Positions 10,886 through 19,893 of a stretch of DNA of 64,000 nt are shown piece after piece. Numbering within the stretch: position 1 is the stretch's first letter; the number at the start of each line of letters is the position of its first letter. Below the pieces are notes generated by a model. That model was not told the origin of the DNA. It searched no databases and saw only the letters and a program-made list of their open reading frames with translations. Position numbers and translations under genes: made by a program. The stretch spans positions 858,501 to 922,500 of the forward strand of contig NZ_CP026530.1 of the NCBI RefSeq assembly GCF_004006315.1, read 5' to 3'. Source of the stretch: Nautilia sp. PV-1. GTDB taxonomy: Bacteria; Campylobacterota; Campylobacteria; Campylobacterales; Nautiliaceae.

Positions 10886-11705
10886 AAAAGCCAAAAGCTA
10901 CGGATTTTGTTTCGGGGTAAAAAGAGCCGTCGAAATCGCAGAAGAATCAAAAAACGCCGTAACTTTAGGACATCTTATCCACAATCCTCTTGAAATAAAC
11001 AGACTTGCTAAAAATTACAACGTCAAATATATAGAAAGTCTTGAAGATATCGACGAAAATATTAAAAGAGTCATTGTCAGAACACACGGAATACCTAAAC
11101 AGAATCTCCAGAAACTCAAAGAAAAAGATGTTGAAATAATAGATGCAACCTGTCCTTTTGTTAAAAAACCTCAGGAAATCGTAGAGGAAATGAGTAAACA
11201 GGGATATGATATTGTTGTTTTCGGAGACAAAAACCATCCCGAAATCAAAGGTGTCGTAAGTTATTGTACACATGACAGGGTTTTTGTGGTGCTCTCTCCC
11301 GAAGAGCTTAAAAACATAAAATTAAAAGAACATATAGCTACCGTAGCGCAGACTACAAGAAAAATAAACGATTATTTAAAAATAACTGAATACTTAATAC
11401 AAAACTATAAAGAAGTGAGAGTTTATAATACAATATGCAATGCGACTTTTGAAAACCAGGATGCAGTAAAAGAACTGGCTAAAAAAGCGGATATAATGAT
11501 AATAATCGGCGGAAAAAACTCGTCAAACACAAAACAGTTATATAATATTGCCAAAGAGTTTTGCGAAGCCTACTTGGTTGAAAGTGAAGAAGAGTTAAAT
11601 AAAGAGTGGTTTAAAGGTAAAAAGCACTGCGGCATCAGCGCAGGTGCTTCTACACCTGAATGGTTGGTTGAAAAAATAATCTCAAAGATAAAGGAATTAG
11701 CATGA
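10875..11705 (+). CDS. ispH: 4-hydroxy-3-methylbut-2-enyl diphosphate reductase
   Basis: The last enzyme of the MEP pathway; its [4Fe-4S] cluster reduces HMBPP to IPP and DMAPP. Three cluster cysteines are visible: [10 protein letters not shown] at the N-terminus, [10 protein letters not shown] in the middle and [35 protein letters not shown] and the [13 protein letters not shown] ending are also family-typical. In-frame TTG (10869) and ATG (10872) precede ATG 10875; AAGG at 10865-10868 fits 10875 best (6 nt). The C-terminus overlaps rpsA by 4 nt. Confidence 0.93.
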   Translation: MIIEKAKSYGFCFGVKRAVEIAEESKNAVTLGHLIHNPLEINRLAKNYNVKYIESLEDIDENIKRVIVRTHGIPKQNLQKLKEKDVEIIDATCPFVKKPQEIVEEMSKQGYDIVVFGDKNHPEIKGVVSYCTHDRVFVVLSPEELKNIKLKEHIATVAQTTRKINDYLKITEYLIQNYKEVRVYNTICNATFENQDAVKELAKKADIMIIIGGKNSSNTKQLYNIAKEFCEAYLVESEEELNKEWFKGKKHCGISAGASTPEWLVEKIISKIKELA

Positions 11706-12862
11706 GTGAATTAAAAATCGGTGATGTGGTAGAGTTTAAAATTGAAAAATTAATCAAAGGCGGATTTGTCGGATACGTTGACGGACAGGAAATTTTTCTT
11801 CCTAAAAGTTTAAGCGGACTGAAAGAAGACGAAAGCGTAATCGGAAAAACGGTAAAAGCATATGTAAAAGAATTCAAACAAAACTCGGTTGTGGTGGACA
11901 GAAAAGCGTATTTAAACGATATTAAGGCAAAACTTGAGAGCAAAGGCGATGAAATCATCAACGCAGTAGTTACAAAAGTAAAACCTAAAGGCATCGTAAT
12001 CGATGTTGACGGAATAAGCGGTTTTGTTCCTAAAGAAGAAATTTTTTATAAAAAAATCGACCATCGCCAGTATATCAGCGAAGGGGACGAGGTACAAGTT
12101 AAACTTATCGATCCGGTAAGAAGAATTTTTTCTATAAAAAGAACGCTTCCGAACCCTTGGGAAGAAGTAAAAGAACTTAATATCGGCGATGTTGTAAAAG
12201 TAAGCGTTTCTCATATTACCGATTACGGTGCGTTTGTTGATTTAGGCAACGGAGTTGAAGGATTTTTACATATCAGCGAAATAAACTGGGACGGTATAAA
12301 CGATCTGACGCTAGGCGACGAAATAGAAGTTGAAATAGTGGAAATCAATCCTGAAGAAGAAAAATTAAGAGTTTCAAGAAAAAATCTTTTAACTAAACCT
12401 GCCGAAATTTTTTCAGAAAAATATAACGTAGGAGATGTGGTTGAAGGAATTATCACAAAATTCATCAATGTAGGCGCTTTTGTTGAAATAGACGGAATCA
12501 GCACGCTTCTTCCGAATAAATTCGCATCATTCAAAAAAGGCGAAAAAGCAAGCGAGATTTTTAATATCGGCGATACTATGGAGTTCAAAATCATTACAAT
12601 AGCTCCTGAAGAAAACAAAGTTATCATTTCAAGAAAAGACGCTATGCCGAATCCTTACGATACGTTTGCCGAAAATCATCAAGTCGGGGACGAAGTCGAA
12701 GGAAAAGTAAAATATATCACCGATTTTGGAATGTTTATTGATTTAGGCGATATTGAAGCTTTAGTCAGAAAAGAAGACTACAATAACGAATACAGCATTG
12801 GAGATGATTTTAAAGGCAAAATCATTGAAATAAACGGAGAAAGAGTTAAGCTTGCTGAATGA
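11702..12862 (+). CDS. rpsA: 30S ribosomal protein S1 (five S1 domains)
   Basis: 386 aa composed almost entirely of S1 (OB-fold) repeats beginning near residues 5, 83, 158, 241 and 323. Repeat 3 (IGDVVKVSVSHITDYGAFVDLGNGVEGFLHISEI) is the best conserved and repeats 1 and 5 the most divergent. S1 helps 30S subunits bind and unfold mRNA. Campylobacter and E. coli S1 have six domains and about 556 aa, so this version is about one third shorter. Its place between ispH and serA matches the C. jejuni rpsA locus, supporting orthology rather than a paralogue. Confidence 0.85.
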   Translation: MSELKIGDVVEFKIEKLIKGGFVGYVDGQEIFLPKSLSGLKEDESVIGKTVKAYVKEFKQNSVVVDRKAYLNDIKAKLESKGDEIINAVVTKVKPKGIVIDVDGISGFVPKEEIFYKKIDHRQYISEGDEVQVKLIDPVRRIFSIKRTLPNPWEEVKELNIGDVVKVSVSHITDYGAFVDLGNGVEGFLHISEINWDGINDLTLGDEIEVEIVEINPEEEKLRVSRKNLLTKPAEIFSEKYNVGDVVEGIITKFINVGAFVEIDGISTLLPNKFASFKKGEKASEIFNIGDTMEFKIITIAPEENKVIISRKDAMPNPYDTFAENHQVGDEVEGKVKYITDFGMFIDLGDIEALVRKEDYNNEYSIGDDFKGKIIEINGERVKLAE

Positions 12863-13299
12863 AAATAGTAATTTTTATTTTAACGGCAATAATATCGATA
12901 ATTTTATTTGTTACTTATGATAAAATTTCACAGCCGGAGATTAAAAGAATTCAACCAACCGAACAGAATATTACAAAAATCAAAACTCAGGGAGATGTTT
13001 TAAATCTCTCTTTTAAAAGCTATTCGTTTCCGGCAAGAGAATTATTCATGAAAATCGATTTTAAAGAGTATAAAAATATTGTACTCTATAAAGTCGTTAT
13101 TAACACAAACGATGAATATGCCGTATTTAACATAAAAGCTATATTGGAAAACGAAAGCATTGTATACTCAATGCTGGAAAAGAAAAAAACCGAAATTTTT
13201 ATTTTATTCAAATCGCTGTCACAGGCGGAAAGAATAATCAAACTGTTTAAAAGTTACAATTTTAAAATAAAAGTAGAAAAAATAATAAAAAGGATCTAA
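12859..13299 (+). CDS. membrane-anchored protein of unknown function
   Basis: 146 aa. An N-terminal hydrophobic helix (residues 2-19, IVIFILTAIISIILFVTY) is followed by a charged, beta-rich soluble part containing ELFMKIDF, YKVVINTN and LFKSLSQAERIIKLFKSYNF. It reads as a single-pass inner-membrane protein with a periplasmic domain. No known family was recognised. It overlaps rpsA by 4 nt and abuts serA. C. jejuni has an uncharacterised gene in the same place (Cj0892c, from memory), so the gene is probably conserved in the phylum. Confidence 0.75.
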   Translation: MKIVIFILTAIISIILFVTYDKISQPEIKRIQPTEQNITKIKTQGDVLNLSFKSYSFPARELFMKIDFKEYKNIVLYKVVINTNDEYAVFNIKAILENESIVYSMLEKKKTEIFILFKSLSQAERIIKLFKSYNFKIKVEKIIKRI

Positions 13300-14868
13300 A
13301 TGAAAGTAGTAGTATGTGACCCGATTCATCCTGCGGGATTTGAAATACTTAAAAAAGCCAAAGATATTGAACTTGTAGATGCAAGCAAAACTCCAAAAGA
13401 CGAACTTCTTAAAGTAATCGAAGACGCTGACGGCGTTATTACAAGAAGCCCGACTCCTGTTGACGAAAAATTCCTATCCCACGCTAAAAAACTAAAAGCG
13501 GTTGTAAGAGCCGGTGTAGGTGTTGACAATGTAGATATGGAAGCGGCAAGCAAAAGAGGCGTAATTATTATGAACGTTCCTACCGCAAACACTTTAGCTG
13601 CTGTGGAACTTACAATGGCGCACCTTCTGACTGCTGCAAGAAGTTTTACAAATGCCGTTTGGAATTTGAAAAAAGAAAGAGAATGGAACAGAGAAAAATG
13701 GCTGGGAATCGAACTTGCCGGTAAAAAACTTGGAATCATCGGATTCGGTAATATCGGAAGCAGGGTAGGTATCAGAGCCAAGGCCCTTGAAATGGACGTA
13801 ATTGCTTACGACCCGTATATCGACCCTAGCAAAGCGACGGATCTCGGCTGCAAATATACGACTGATTTCGACGAAATTCTTAAATGTGATTTTATTACTG
13901 TACATACACCTAAAACAAAAGAAACGATCAATATGATCACTAAAAAAGAAATTGAAAAAATGAAAGACGGCGTTGTGCTTATCAACTGTGCAAGAGGAGG
14001 GCTTTATAACGAAGAAGACGTTGCGGAAGCTCTTAAATCAGGTAAAATCGCATGGCTTGGAATCGACGTGTTTAATAAAGAGCCTCTAACCGAACATCCG
14101 TTTTTCGAACTTGAAAACACATCGGTAACCCCTCATATCGGAGCCAACACAAAAGAATCACAGGAAAGAATTGCAGTGCAGGCGGCTCAGGGAATTATTG
14201 AAGCATTAAGAGGCAGCAGTTATCCAAATGCACTCAACCTTCCTATCAATACCGCAAATACTCCTGAGTGGGTTATTAAATATTTGGAATTATCACAAAA
14301 AATGGGATATATCCTGTCTCAGGTTATTAACAAATCAATCAAAAAAGTTAAAATAAATCTAAGCGGAGACATATCTAAAGAAAACAAATCCGTGCTTACG
14401 TTTGCATTAGTAGGTCTTTTACAAAACATAACAGAAAATGTTAACTACGTTAATGCCGAATTTATTGCAACCGAAAAAGGCATTGTAAGCGAAACAAAAG
14501 AAATTAAAAACGACACTTACAAAAATTTTGTAAACATAAAAGTTATTACTGACGACGGAGAATATTCAATCAGCGGTACAATGCTGGAAGATCATCCTAG
14601 AATCGTAGAATTTAAAGATTTCGATCTTGAATTTGAGCCTAAAGGTAAAATGATCTTCTTCAAAAACACAGACGTGCCTGGTGTTATCGGAGAAGTGGGA
14701 ATGACTCTGGCTAAATACAACATAAACATAGCGGACTTCAGACTCGGAAGAAACAAAGAAGGTCAGGCTATGGCTGTAATTATTGTAGACAATGACGTTA
14801 ACGACGAGGTTTTAGAAGAACTCGGAAACTTAAAAGCAGCGCTTAGCGTCGGTTACGCAGAAATATAA
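13300..14868 (+). CDS. serA: D-3-phosphoglycerate dehydrogenase
   Basis: Oxidises 3-phosphoglycerate as the first step of serine synthesis. The 522-aa, long-type SerA has an N-terminal substrate domain split by the NAD domain (GIIGFGNIGSRVG, residues ~146-158; then a D-Y motif), the catalytic sequences NCARGG (Arg), IDVFNKEPL (Glu) and TPHIGANT (His), an intervening domain (~315-450) and a C-terminal ACT domain (FFKNTDVPGVIGEVGMTLAKYNINIADF), the usual serine-sensing unit. It closes the pheS-serA gene run. Confidence 0.95.
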   Translation: MKVVVCDPIHPAGFEILKKAKDIELVDASKTPKDELLKVIEDADGVITRSPTPVDEKFLSHAKKLKAVVRAGVGVDNVDMEAASKRGVIIMNVPTANTLAAVELTMAHLLTAARSFTNAVWNLKKEREWNREKWLGIELAGKKLGIIGFGNIGSRVGIRAKALEMDVIAYDPYIDPSKATDLGCKYTTDFDEILKCDFITVHTPKTKETINMITKKEIEKMKDGVVLINCARGGLYNEEDVAEALKSGKIAWLGIDVFNKEPLTEHPFFELENTSVTPHIGANTKESQERIAVQAAQGIIEALRGSSYPNALNLPINTANTPEWVIKYLELSQKMGYILSQVINKSIKKVKINLSGDISKENKSVLTFALVGLLQNITENVNYVNAEFIATEKGIVSETKEIKNDTYKNFVNIKVITDDGEYSISGTMLEDHPRIVEFKDFDLEFEPKGKMIFFKNTDVPGVIGEVGMTLAKYNINIADFRLGRNKEGQAMAVIIVDNDVNDEVLEELGNLKAALSVGYAEI

Positions 14869-14933
14869 TAAAGTTGTGAAGCAGATAAGCAATTAAGTTG
14901 GTGAAAGTAAAATTATTATGTTAAGGAGAAACA

Positions 14934-15497
14934 ATGGCATACAGCATGAGCGATCTTAAAAAATATCTAAATATCGAATTAGACGGCATTCCTTATAAAA
15001 TCGTTGATTATCATCACGTGAAACCGGGAAAAGGTGCCGCGTTTGTAAGAACAAAGCTTAAAAACCTTATAGACGGAAGAGTTATAGAAAAAACTTTCCA
15101 CGCAGGAGACAAAGCCGACGAGCCTAATCTGGAAAGAAGAAAATATCAATACTCTTACAATGAAGGTGAAATTTATTACTTTATGGACAATGAAACGTTT
15201 GAAATGATTCCTATTGACGTAAAAGTCTTTGAAGAAAGCAAAGGTTTCTTACTTGAAGGTATGAATGTTGACGTACTGTTCCATAACGGTAAAGTTATCG
15301 GAGTAGAGCTTCCTCAGACTGTTGAGCTTGAAGTGGTTGAAACACAGCCGGTCAGCAACAGAGACAGAAGCGGCGCTTGCAGAAAACCTGCAACTGTAGA
15401 AACTGGTGCGGTAGTGACTGTCCCTTGTCATATATTAGAAGGCGATAAAATTAAAGTAGACACAAGAACAGGCGATTATTTAGAAAAAGTTAAGTAA
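14934..15497 (+). CDS. efp: elongation factor P
   Basis: Relieves ribosome stalling at polyproline sequences. The 187-aa protein has the three-domain EF-P layout, with the loop KPGKGAAFVR holding Lys33 at the tip of domain I, where some species carry a beta-lysyl modification, and the C-terminal signature VVTVPCHILEGDKIKVDTRTGDY. A good ribosome site (AAGGAG) lies just before the ATG. No epmA/epmB gene is near. A hairpin terminator follows directly. Confidence 0.95.
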   Translation: MAYSMSDLKKYLNIELDGIPYKIVDYHHVKPGKGAAFVRTKLKNLIDGRVIEKTFHAGDKADEPNLERRKYQYSYNEGEIYYFMDNETFEMIPIDVKVFEESKGFLLEGMNVDVLFHNGKVIGVELPQTVELEVVETQPVSNRDRSGACRKPATVETGAVVTVPCHILEGDKIKVDTRTGDYLEKVK

Positions 15498-15499
15498 TC

Positions 15500-15529
15500 C
15501 GTTAAAAAATCTTTTTTGATTTTTTAACG
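15500..15529 (+). terminator. hairpin after efp
   Basis: A perfect 12-bp inverted repeat (CGTTAAAAAATC at 15500-15511 and its complement at 15518-15529) encloses a T6 loop, 2 nt after the efp stop. The stem is AT-rich and followed by TTTAAAA rather than a long T tract, so termination may be partial. apt starts 20 nt downstream. Confidence 0.65.
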
Positions 15530-15548
15530 TTTAAAACAAGGAGAATTA

Positions 15549-16079
15549 ATGAATCTGGCTGAAAAAGTTCAAAAAGCTATAAGAGACATACCTGATTATC
15601 CACAAAAAGGTATTTTATTTAAAGACATAACCACTCTTCTCAATGACGGAATGCTTTTTAGTGAAGTAATAGATTACTTTAGTGAAAAGTATAAAAATGT
15701 AGATTTTGTGTGTGGAATAGAAAGCAGAGGATTTATTTTCGGCGCTGCAGTTGCAGCTAAAATAAAAAAAGGTTTCGTTCCTCTCAGAAAAAAAGGGAAA
15801 CTCCCGTATACTACTGTGGCTGAAAAATATGCTTTGGAATACGGATTCGACGAAATAGAAATACATATTGACGCTTTTAGAAACATCAAAAATCCAAAAA
15901 TTTTGTTAATAGACGATTTGATTGCAACGGGAGGGACAGCCGAAGCAGCCGTCAAACTTATCGAAAAAGTCGGAGGGCGTATTGAAGCTGCCGCATTTAT
16001 TATCGAGCTTACGTTTCTAGACGGAGTGCAAAAAATCAAAGACTTGGGCGTAAATGTAGACAGCCTGGTTAAATATTAA
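15549..16079 (+). CDS. apt: adenine phosphoribosyltransferase
   Basis: Salvages adenine with PRPP to give AMP. The 176-aa protein has the family's [18 protein letters not shown] opening, [10 protein letters not shown], and the PRPP-binding loop [18 protein letters not shown] near residues 118-135. The length is standard. AAGGAG lies 5 nt upstream of the ATG. Adenine deaminase in the same window (34455) draws on the same substrate. Confidence 0.95.
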   Translation: MNLAEKVQKAIRDIPDYPQKGILFKDITTLLNDGMLFSEVIDYFSEKYKNVDFVCGIESRGFIFGAAVAAKIKKGFVPLRKKGKLPYTTVAEKYALEYGFDEIEIHIDAFRNIKNPKILLIDDLIATGGTAEAAVKLIEKVGGRIEAAAFIIELTFLDGVQKIKDLGVNVDSLVKY

Positions 16080-16109
16080 TATATTCAAAATTTTAAGAAG
16101 GACAGTTAT

Positions 16110-17309
16110 ATGTATATACCAAAACCGATTTTTGACCCTGACGATAAAGGGCATTTCGATAAATTCGGAGGGCGATACGTTCCTGAAACTTTAATGCCGG
16201 TATTATTGGAACTTGAAGAATTTTATAAAAACATAAGATTCGACCAGGAGTTCTGGAAAGAAATGGATTATTATTTTAAGGAATACATCGGCCGTCCGTC
16301 TCCTCTTTATTTTGCGGAAAATTTAAGCAAAGAGCTTAACGCCAAAATATATTTAAAAAGAGAAGACTTAAACCATACCGGAGCCCACAAAGTAAACAAT
16401 ACAATCGCTCAGGTACTGCTTGCTAAAAAAATGGGCAAAAAAAGGGTGATAGCGGAAACCGGAGCCGGACAGCACGGTGTGGCCACGGCTACTGCCGCTG
16501 CGCTTTTCGGACTTGAATGCGAAGTGTTTATGGGAGAAAAAGACGTTCACAGACAGGAACTAAATGTATTCAGAATGAAACTTTTAGGAGCTAAAGTACA
16601 CGCCGTTAAAAGCGGCAGCAGAACCCTTAAAGACGCGATGAACGAAGCAATAAGATACTGGGTGACAAACGCAAGAGACACATTCTACGTAATCGGAACA
16701 GTGGCAGGTCCTCATCCGTATCCTATGATGGTAAGGGATTTTCAGGCAATAATCGGATATGAGGCAAAAGCTCAGATACTAAATAAAGAAAACAGGCTTC
16801 CTGATTATGTAATAGCATGTATTGGGGGCGGAAGCAACGCAATGGGAATTTTTTCTCACTTTCTTGAAGAAGAGGGTGTTCAGTGTATAGGTATCGAAGC
16901 CGGAGGTATGGGCGTAGAAACAGACAAACACGGAGCCAGCCTTCTTAAAGGTGCACCGGGAGTACTTCACGGTCAAATGAGCTACCTTCTCCAAGATGAA
17001 GACGGACAGATAAAAGAAGCATATTCTATTTCAGCCGGTCTTGATTATCCGGGTATAGGTCCTGAACATGCGTTTCATTTTGAAAAAGGCAATGTAAAAT
17101 ACGATTATATTACGGATAAAGAAGCACTGGATGCATTTGTTTGGCTTTCGCAAAAAGAAGGAATTATTCCCGCATTCGAAAGCTCTCACGCAGTAGCGTA
17201 TCTAAAAAAACTAAAAGATATAAAAAACAAACTTGTAATCGTAAACCTCTCCGGAAGAGGCGATAAAGATATGATACAGGCAAAAAATATCTTCCATTTT
17301 GAGGATTGA
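16110..17309 (+). CDS. trpB: tryptophan synthase beta chain
   Basis: PLP enzyme joining indole and serine to make tryptophan. The 399-aa protein is a TrpB1-type chain: [10 protein letters not shown] at the start, [15 protein letters not shown] with the Schiff-base Lys94, the PLP-phosphate loop [18 protein letters not shown], and [13 protein letters not shown]. No trpA follows; the next gene is a DedA membrane protein, so the usual trpBA pairing is broken in this window. Confidence 0.95.
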   Translation: MYIPKPIFDPDDKGHFDKFGGRYVPETLMPVLLELEEFYKNIRFDQEFWKEMDYYFKEYIGRPSPLYFAENLSKELNAKIYLKREDLNHTGAHKVNNTIAQVLLAKKMGKKRVIAETGAGQHGVATATAAALFGLECEVFMGEKDVHRQELNVFRMKLLGAKVHAVKSGSRTLKDAMNEAIRYWVTNARDTFYVIGTVAGPHPYPMMVRDFQAIIGYEAKAQILNKENRLPDYVIACIGGGSNAMGIFSHFLEEEGVQCIGIEAGGMGVETDKHGASLLKGAPGVLHGQMSYLLQDEDGQIKEAYSISAGLDYPGIGPEHAFHFEKGNVKYDYITDKEALDAFVWLSQKEGIIPAFESSHAVAYLKKLKDIKNKLVIVNLSGRGDKDMIQAKNIFHFED

Positions 17310-17311
17310 TT

Positions 17312-17983
17312 ATGAAAAAACACCTCTTTTTAATCCTCATTTTCGCCACGTTTCTTTACGGATTTGACTTTCATACTATAAAAGAATTTTTTACAGAAGA
17401 AAACCTTGTACATTTATTAAAAGAATACGGATATATTATTTTATTTTTCTGGTCTATTGCCGAAGGCGAAACGGGACTTGTAATGGCCGGTGTTTTAGCT
17501 CATACGGGAGACATGAACCTGTTTTATTCTATTGTCGTAGCGGCACTCGGAGGATTTGTGGGAGATCAGATTTATTTTTATCTAGGTAAACTTAATAAAA
17601 AATGGGTTTTAGAAGAACTTCACGCCCACAGGACTAAATTCGCAAGAGCCAGGCTTCTTCTTCGAAAATACGGAGGATGGGTAATCTTTATCCAAAGATT
17701 CATATACGGAATGAGAACAATTATTCCTATGGCTATAGGTATCAGCGGTTACGACCCTAAAAAATACGCAGTCATAAACCTTATAAGCGCATTTGTATGG
17801 GCAAGCGTTACTATTATTCCGAGTTATATTTTCGGAGAAGAAATACTAAATATTATCAAATGGCTAAAACACCACTGGTATTTCGGACTTGCATTTGCCG
17901 TATTTGCACTCGGAACACTCTGGTATTTAAACAGACTTGAAGACCAGAAAAGAGAAAGAAGAAGAGCAGCTAATCAGAAATAA
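17312..17983 (+). CDS. DedA/SNARE-associated family inner-membrane protein
   Basis: 223 aa. Hydrophobic helices, an AEGETGLVMAGVLAHTG stretch near residue 47, and FIQRFIYGMRTIIPMAIG near residue 130 match the DedA family, implicated in undecaprenyl-phosphate or phospholipid flipping and membrane homeostasis. The first 18 residues are a hydrophobic leader. An in-frame TTG at 17306 is possible, but GAGG at 17301-17304 is correctly spaced for the ATG at 17312. It follows trpB by 2 nt. Confidence 0.85.
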   Translation: MKKHLFLILIFATFLYGFDFHTIKEFFTEENLVHLLKEYGYIILFFWSIAEGETGLVMAGVLAHTGDMNLFYSIVVAALGGFVGDQIYFYLGKLNKKWVLEELHAHRTKFARARLLLRKYGGWVIFIQRFIYGMRTIIPMAIGISGYDPKKYAVINLISAFVWASVTIIPSYIFGEEILNIIKWLKHHWYFGLAFAVFALGTLWYLNRLEDQKRERRRAANQK

Positions 17984-18013
17984 ATTTTCATTTTTCCTAA
18001 TAGAATTTCCATT

Positions 18014-18283
18014 ATGAAAAGGATTAAAGTGTCACATATAAAAATAAATATTGTAACTCAGCAAAGTTTTGTTTATACCCATTATTTTACATGTAATCAA
18101 TTAAAAAGATTAGAAGATTTGCTAATTAACGGCGGTAAAAAACGTATTAATAATCAATATTTTACAATTCAAAACTCGGCTTTATTACTTTTTAAAGGTA
18201 AAAAATTTTCAGGACCAAATTATGCAATGGATATTGAAAAAGCTTTAAAAGAAGTACAATTAAAGTTAAAAGAACATTGTTAA
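18014..18283 (+). CDS. small hypothetical protein
   Basis: 89 aa or fewer, family not recognised. It contains a middle segment with YFTCNQLKRLEDLLINGGKKR and a C-terminal helix ALKEVQLKLKEHC. The first ATG (18014) has no ribosome site; a GTG at 18029, 5 nt after AGGA, may be the true start (84 aa). There is no signal peptide or membrane helix. It lies between the DedA gene and pepA with 30 and 75 nt gaps, so it may be a separate unit. Confidence 0.5.
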   Translation: MKRIKVSHIKINIVTQQSFVYTHYFTCNQLKRLEDLLINGGKKRINNQYFTIQNSALLLFKGKKFSGPNYAMDIEKALKEVQLKLKEHC

Positions 18284-18323
18284 TTATAAGTTAACAATTA
18301 AAAAAGATTATAAAAATTTTTAC

Positions 18324-18329
18324 TATAAT
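18324..18329 (+). promoter_or_regulatory. -10 box of pepA
   Basis: TATAAT 29 nt upstream of the pepA ATG, preceded by a T-rich tract (TTTTTAC). No -35 match at normal spacing. AAGGAG follows at 18348-18353. Confidence 0.5.
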
Positions 18330-18358
18330 TACGCAAACATAAAATATAAGGAGTTTAT

Positions 18359-19729
18359 ATGGAATTTATAAAAGGAAAAGGCGAGGTTAAAGCCGAGATT
18401 GTAATAAACGGAGCTAAAAAATTTGAAGAATATGGATTTGAAGGAAAAGACGGGGAAGTTTTGGTTTTACCTGAGAAAAAAAGAATTTATGTAGGTATAG
18501 AATCACTAAATCCTGAAAACATTAAAACTGCAACCGCTGTAATTATAAAATCACTTAAAAAATACAAATTTGAAAGCGTGGAAATCACACCTCCGAATAC
18601 TAAAAACGAAGATATTTTAGTTGCGTTTTTTGAAGGGTTTATGCTTGGGGATTATGAGTTTGACAAATACAAAAGCAAAAAAGCAAAACACCCGATTAAA
18701 AAAATAGCAATCAATTCAAAAAGAGATTTTGACGAAATAATTAAAGAAGCAAAAGTAAGGGCTGAAGCTGTTAATTTCGTAAGGGATATAATTAATTCGG
18801 TACCTGATGAACTTACACCTGCAAAACTTGCGAGTATCGCTGAAGATATAGCTAAAACAAATAAACTTGAATGCAATATTTACGATGAAAACTACCTGTT
18901 TGAAAACGGATATCATGCATTCTACAGCGTTGCAAAAGCAAGCAGCAATCCTCCGAGACTCATTCATCTGGCCTACAAACCTAAAAACGCCAAAAGAAAA
19001 ATCGTTTTAGTCGGAAAAGGTTTATGCTACGACAGCGGTGGACTAAGCCTTAAACCGAGTGACTTTATGGTAACAATGAAAAGTGACAAATCAGGTGCTG
19101 TAACGGTACTCGGAATAATTAAAGCCATCAGCGAGCTTGGTCTAAACGTAGAAGTTCACGCAATACTCGGTGCGGCTGAAAATATGATAGGCGGAAACGC
19201 ATACAAACCTGACGATGTGCTAAAAGCCAAAAACGGAAAAACTATAGAAGTCAGAAACACAGATGCGGAAGGAAGACTTGTCTTGGCAGACTGTCTTTGC
19301 TTCGCTCAGGAAAACATCAAAGATTTTGATGAAATATATGACTTTGCAACGCTTACGGGTGCTTGCGTTGTGGGTGTAGGAGAATATACGTGCGGAGTTA
19401 TGGGATTTGAAAAAGAAAAAATAGAAAACATCATAAATACCGGAGAAAAAACGGGTGAGCATTTCGCATACCTGCCGTTTAACAAATACCTCCCAAAACT
19501 TCTTAAAAGTGAAATCGCGGATATCTGCAACATTGCTTCAAGCAGATACGGAGGAGCACTTACAGCAGGACTTTTCCTAAGCAAATTTATAGAAAATGAA
19601 AACAAAGAAAAATGGACTCACCTTGATATCGCAGGACCTGCGTTTGTGGAAAAAGCATGGGGATTCAATCCTCACGGCGCGAGCGGATTTGGAGTGGATA
19701 CGTTTGTAACACTTCTTAAATCTCTTTGA
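18359..19729 (+). CDS. pepA: leucyl aminopeptidase, M17 family
   Basis: A two-metal cytosolic aminopeptidase that removes N-terminal residues from peptides. The 456-aa protein has the catalytic M17 core in its C-terminal half: VGKGLCYDSGGLSLKP (metal-ligand Lys and Asp), MKSDKSGA and the diagnostic NTDAEGRLVLAD, followed by DFATLTGACVVGVG. The N-terminal ~130 residues are the non-catalytic domain. The catalytic ligands are all present. A repeat-rich hairpin region follows the stop. Confidence 0.95.
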   Translation: MEFIKGKGEVKAEIVINGAKKFEEYGFEGKDGEVLVLPEKKRIYVGIESLNPENIKTATAVIIKSLKKYKFESVEITPPNTKNEDILVAFFEGFMLGDYEFDKYKSKKAKHPIKKIAINSKRDFDEIIKEAKVRAEAVNFVRDIINSVPDELTPAKLASIAEDIAKTNKLECNIYDENYLFENGYHAFYSVAKASSNPPRLIHLAYKPKNAKRKIVLVGKGLCYDSGGLSLKPSDFMVTMKSDKSGAVTVLGIIKAISELGLNVEVHAILGAAENMIGGNAYKPDDVLKAKNGKTIEVRNTDAEGRLVLADCLCFAQENIKDFDEIYDFATLTGACVVGVGEYTCGVMGFEKEKIENIINTGEKTGEHFAYLPFNKYLPKLLKSEIADICNIASSRYGGALTAGLFLSKFIENENKEKWTHLDIAGPAFVEKAWGFNPHGASGFGVDTFVTLLKSL

Positions 19730-19743
19730 TTTCTAAGTTTTTA

Positions 19744-19779
19744 AAGTTATTTAAGTTATTTAAGTTATTTAAGTTATTA
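19744..19779 (+). repeat. 9-nt tandem repeat, four copies
   Basis: The unit AAGTTATTT is repeated at 19744, 19753 and 19762, with a fourth copy at 19771 ending in A instead of T. The array is intergenic, starting 14 nt after the pepA stop, and its last copy forms part of the following hairpin. Confidence 0.9.
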
Positions 19780-19807
19780 GGGTTAGTTAAAAAACCTTAA
19801 TAACCTT
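19771..19807 (+). terminator. possible hairpin after pepA
   Basis: AAGTTATTAGGGTT (19771-19784) can pair with AACCTTAATAACCTT (19793-19807), with one mismatch and one G-U pair around an AGTTAAAA loop. It sits between pepA and ychF and may end pepA transcription. There is no downstream T run, so an alternative is an mRNA-stabilising structure. Confidence 0.4.
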
Positions 19808-19867
19808 AACTATCCCAATAACCATAGCTTCCTTTAACTTTTCCATATATTTACTGCCTTATTTCGA

Positions 19868-19873
19868 TATAAT
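19868..19873 (+). promoter_or_regulatory. -10 box of ychF
   Basis: TATAAT 20 nt upstream of the ychF ATG, implying a very short leader. AAAAAAGG serves as ribosome site. Confidence 0.5.
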
Positions 19874-19893
19874 TTCACCAAAAAAGGATTTTA

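Noticed and set aside
13326-13781. 151-codon minus-strand ORF inside serA
   Set aside because: Antisense shadow of the conserved NAD domain; composition is Ser/Leu/Phe-rich, typical of a reversed frame.
19744-19779. Tandem array considered as CRISPR
   Set aside because: Nine-base units with no spacers and no cas genes nearby.
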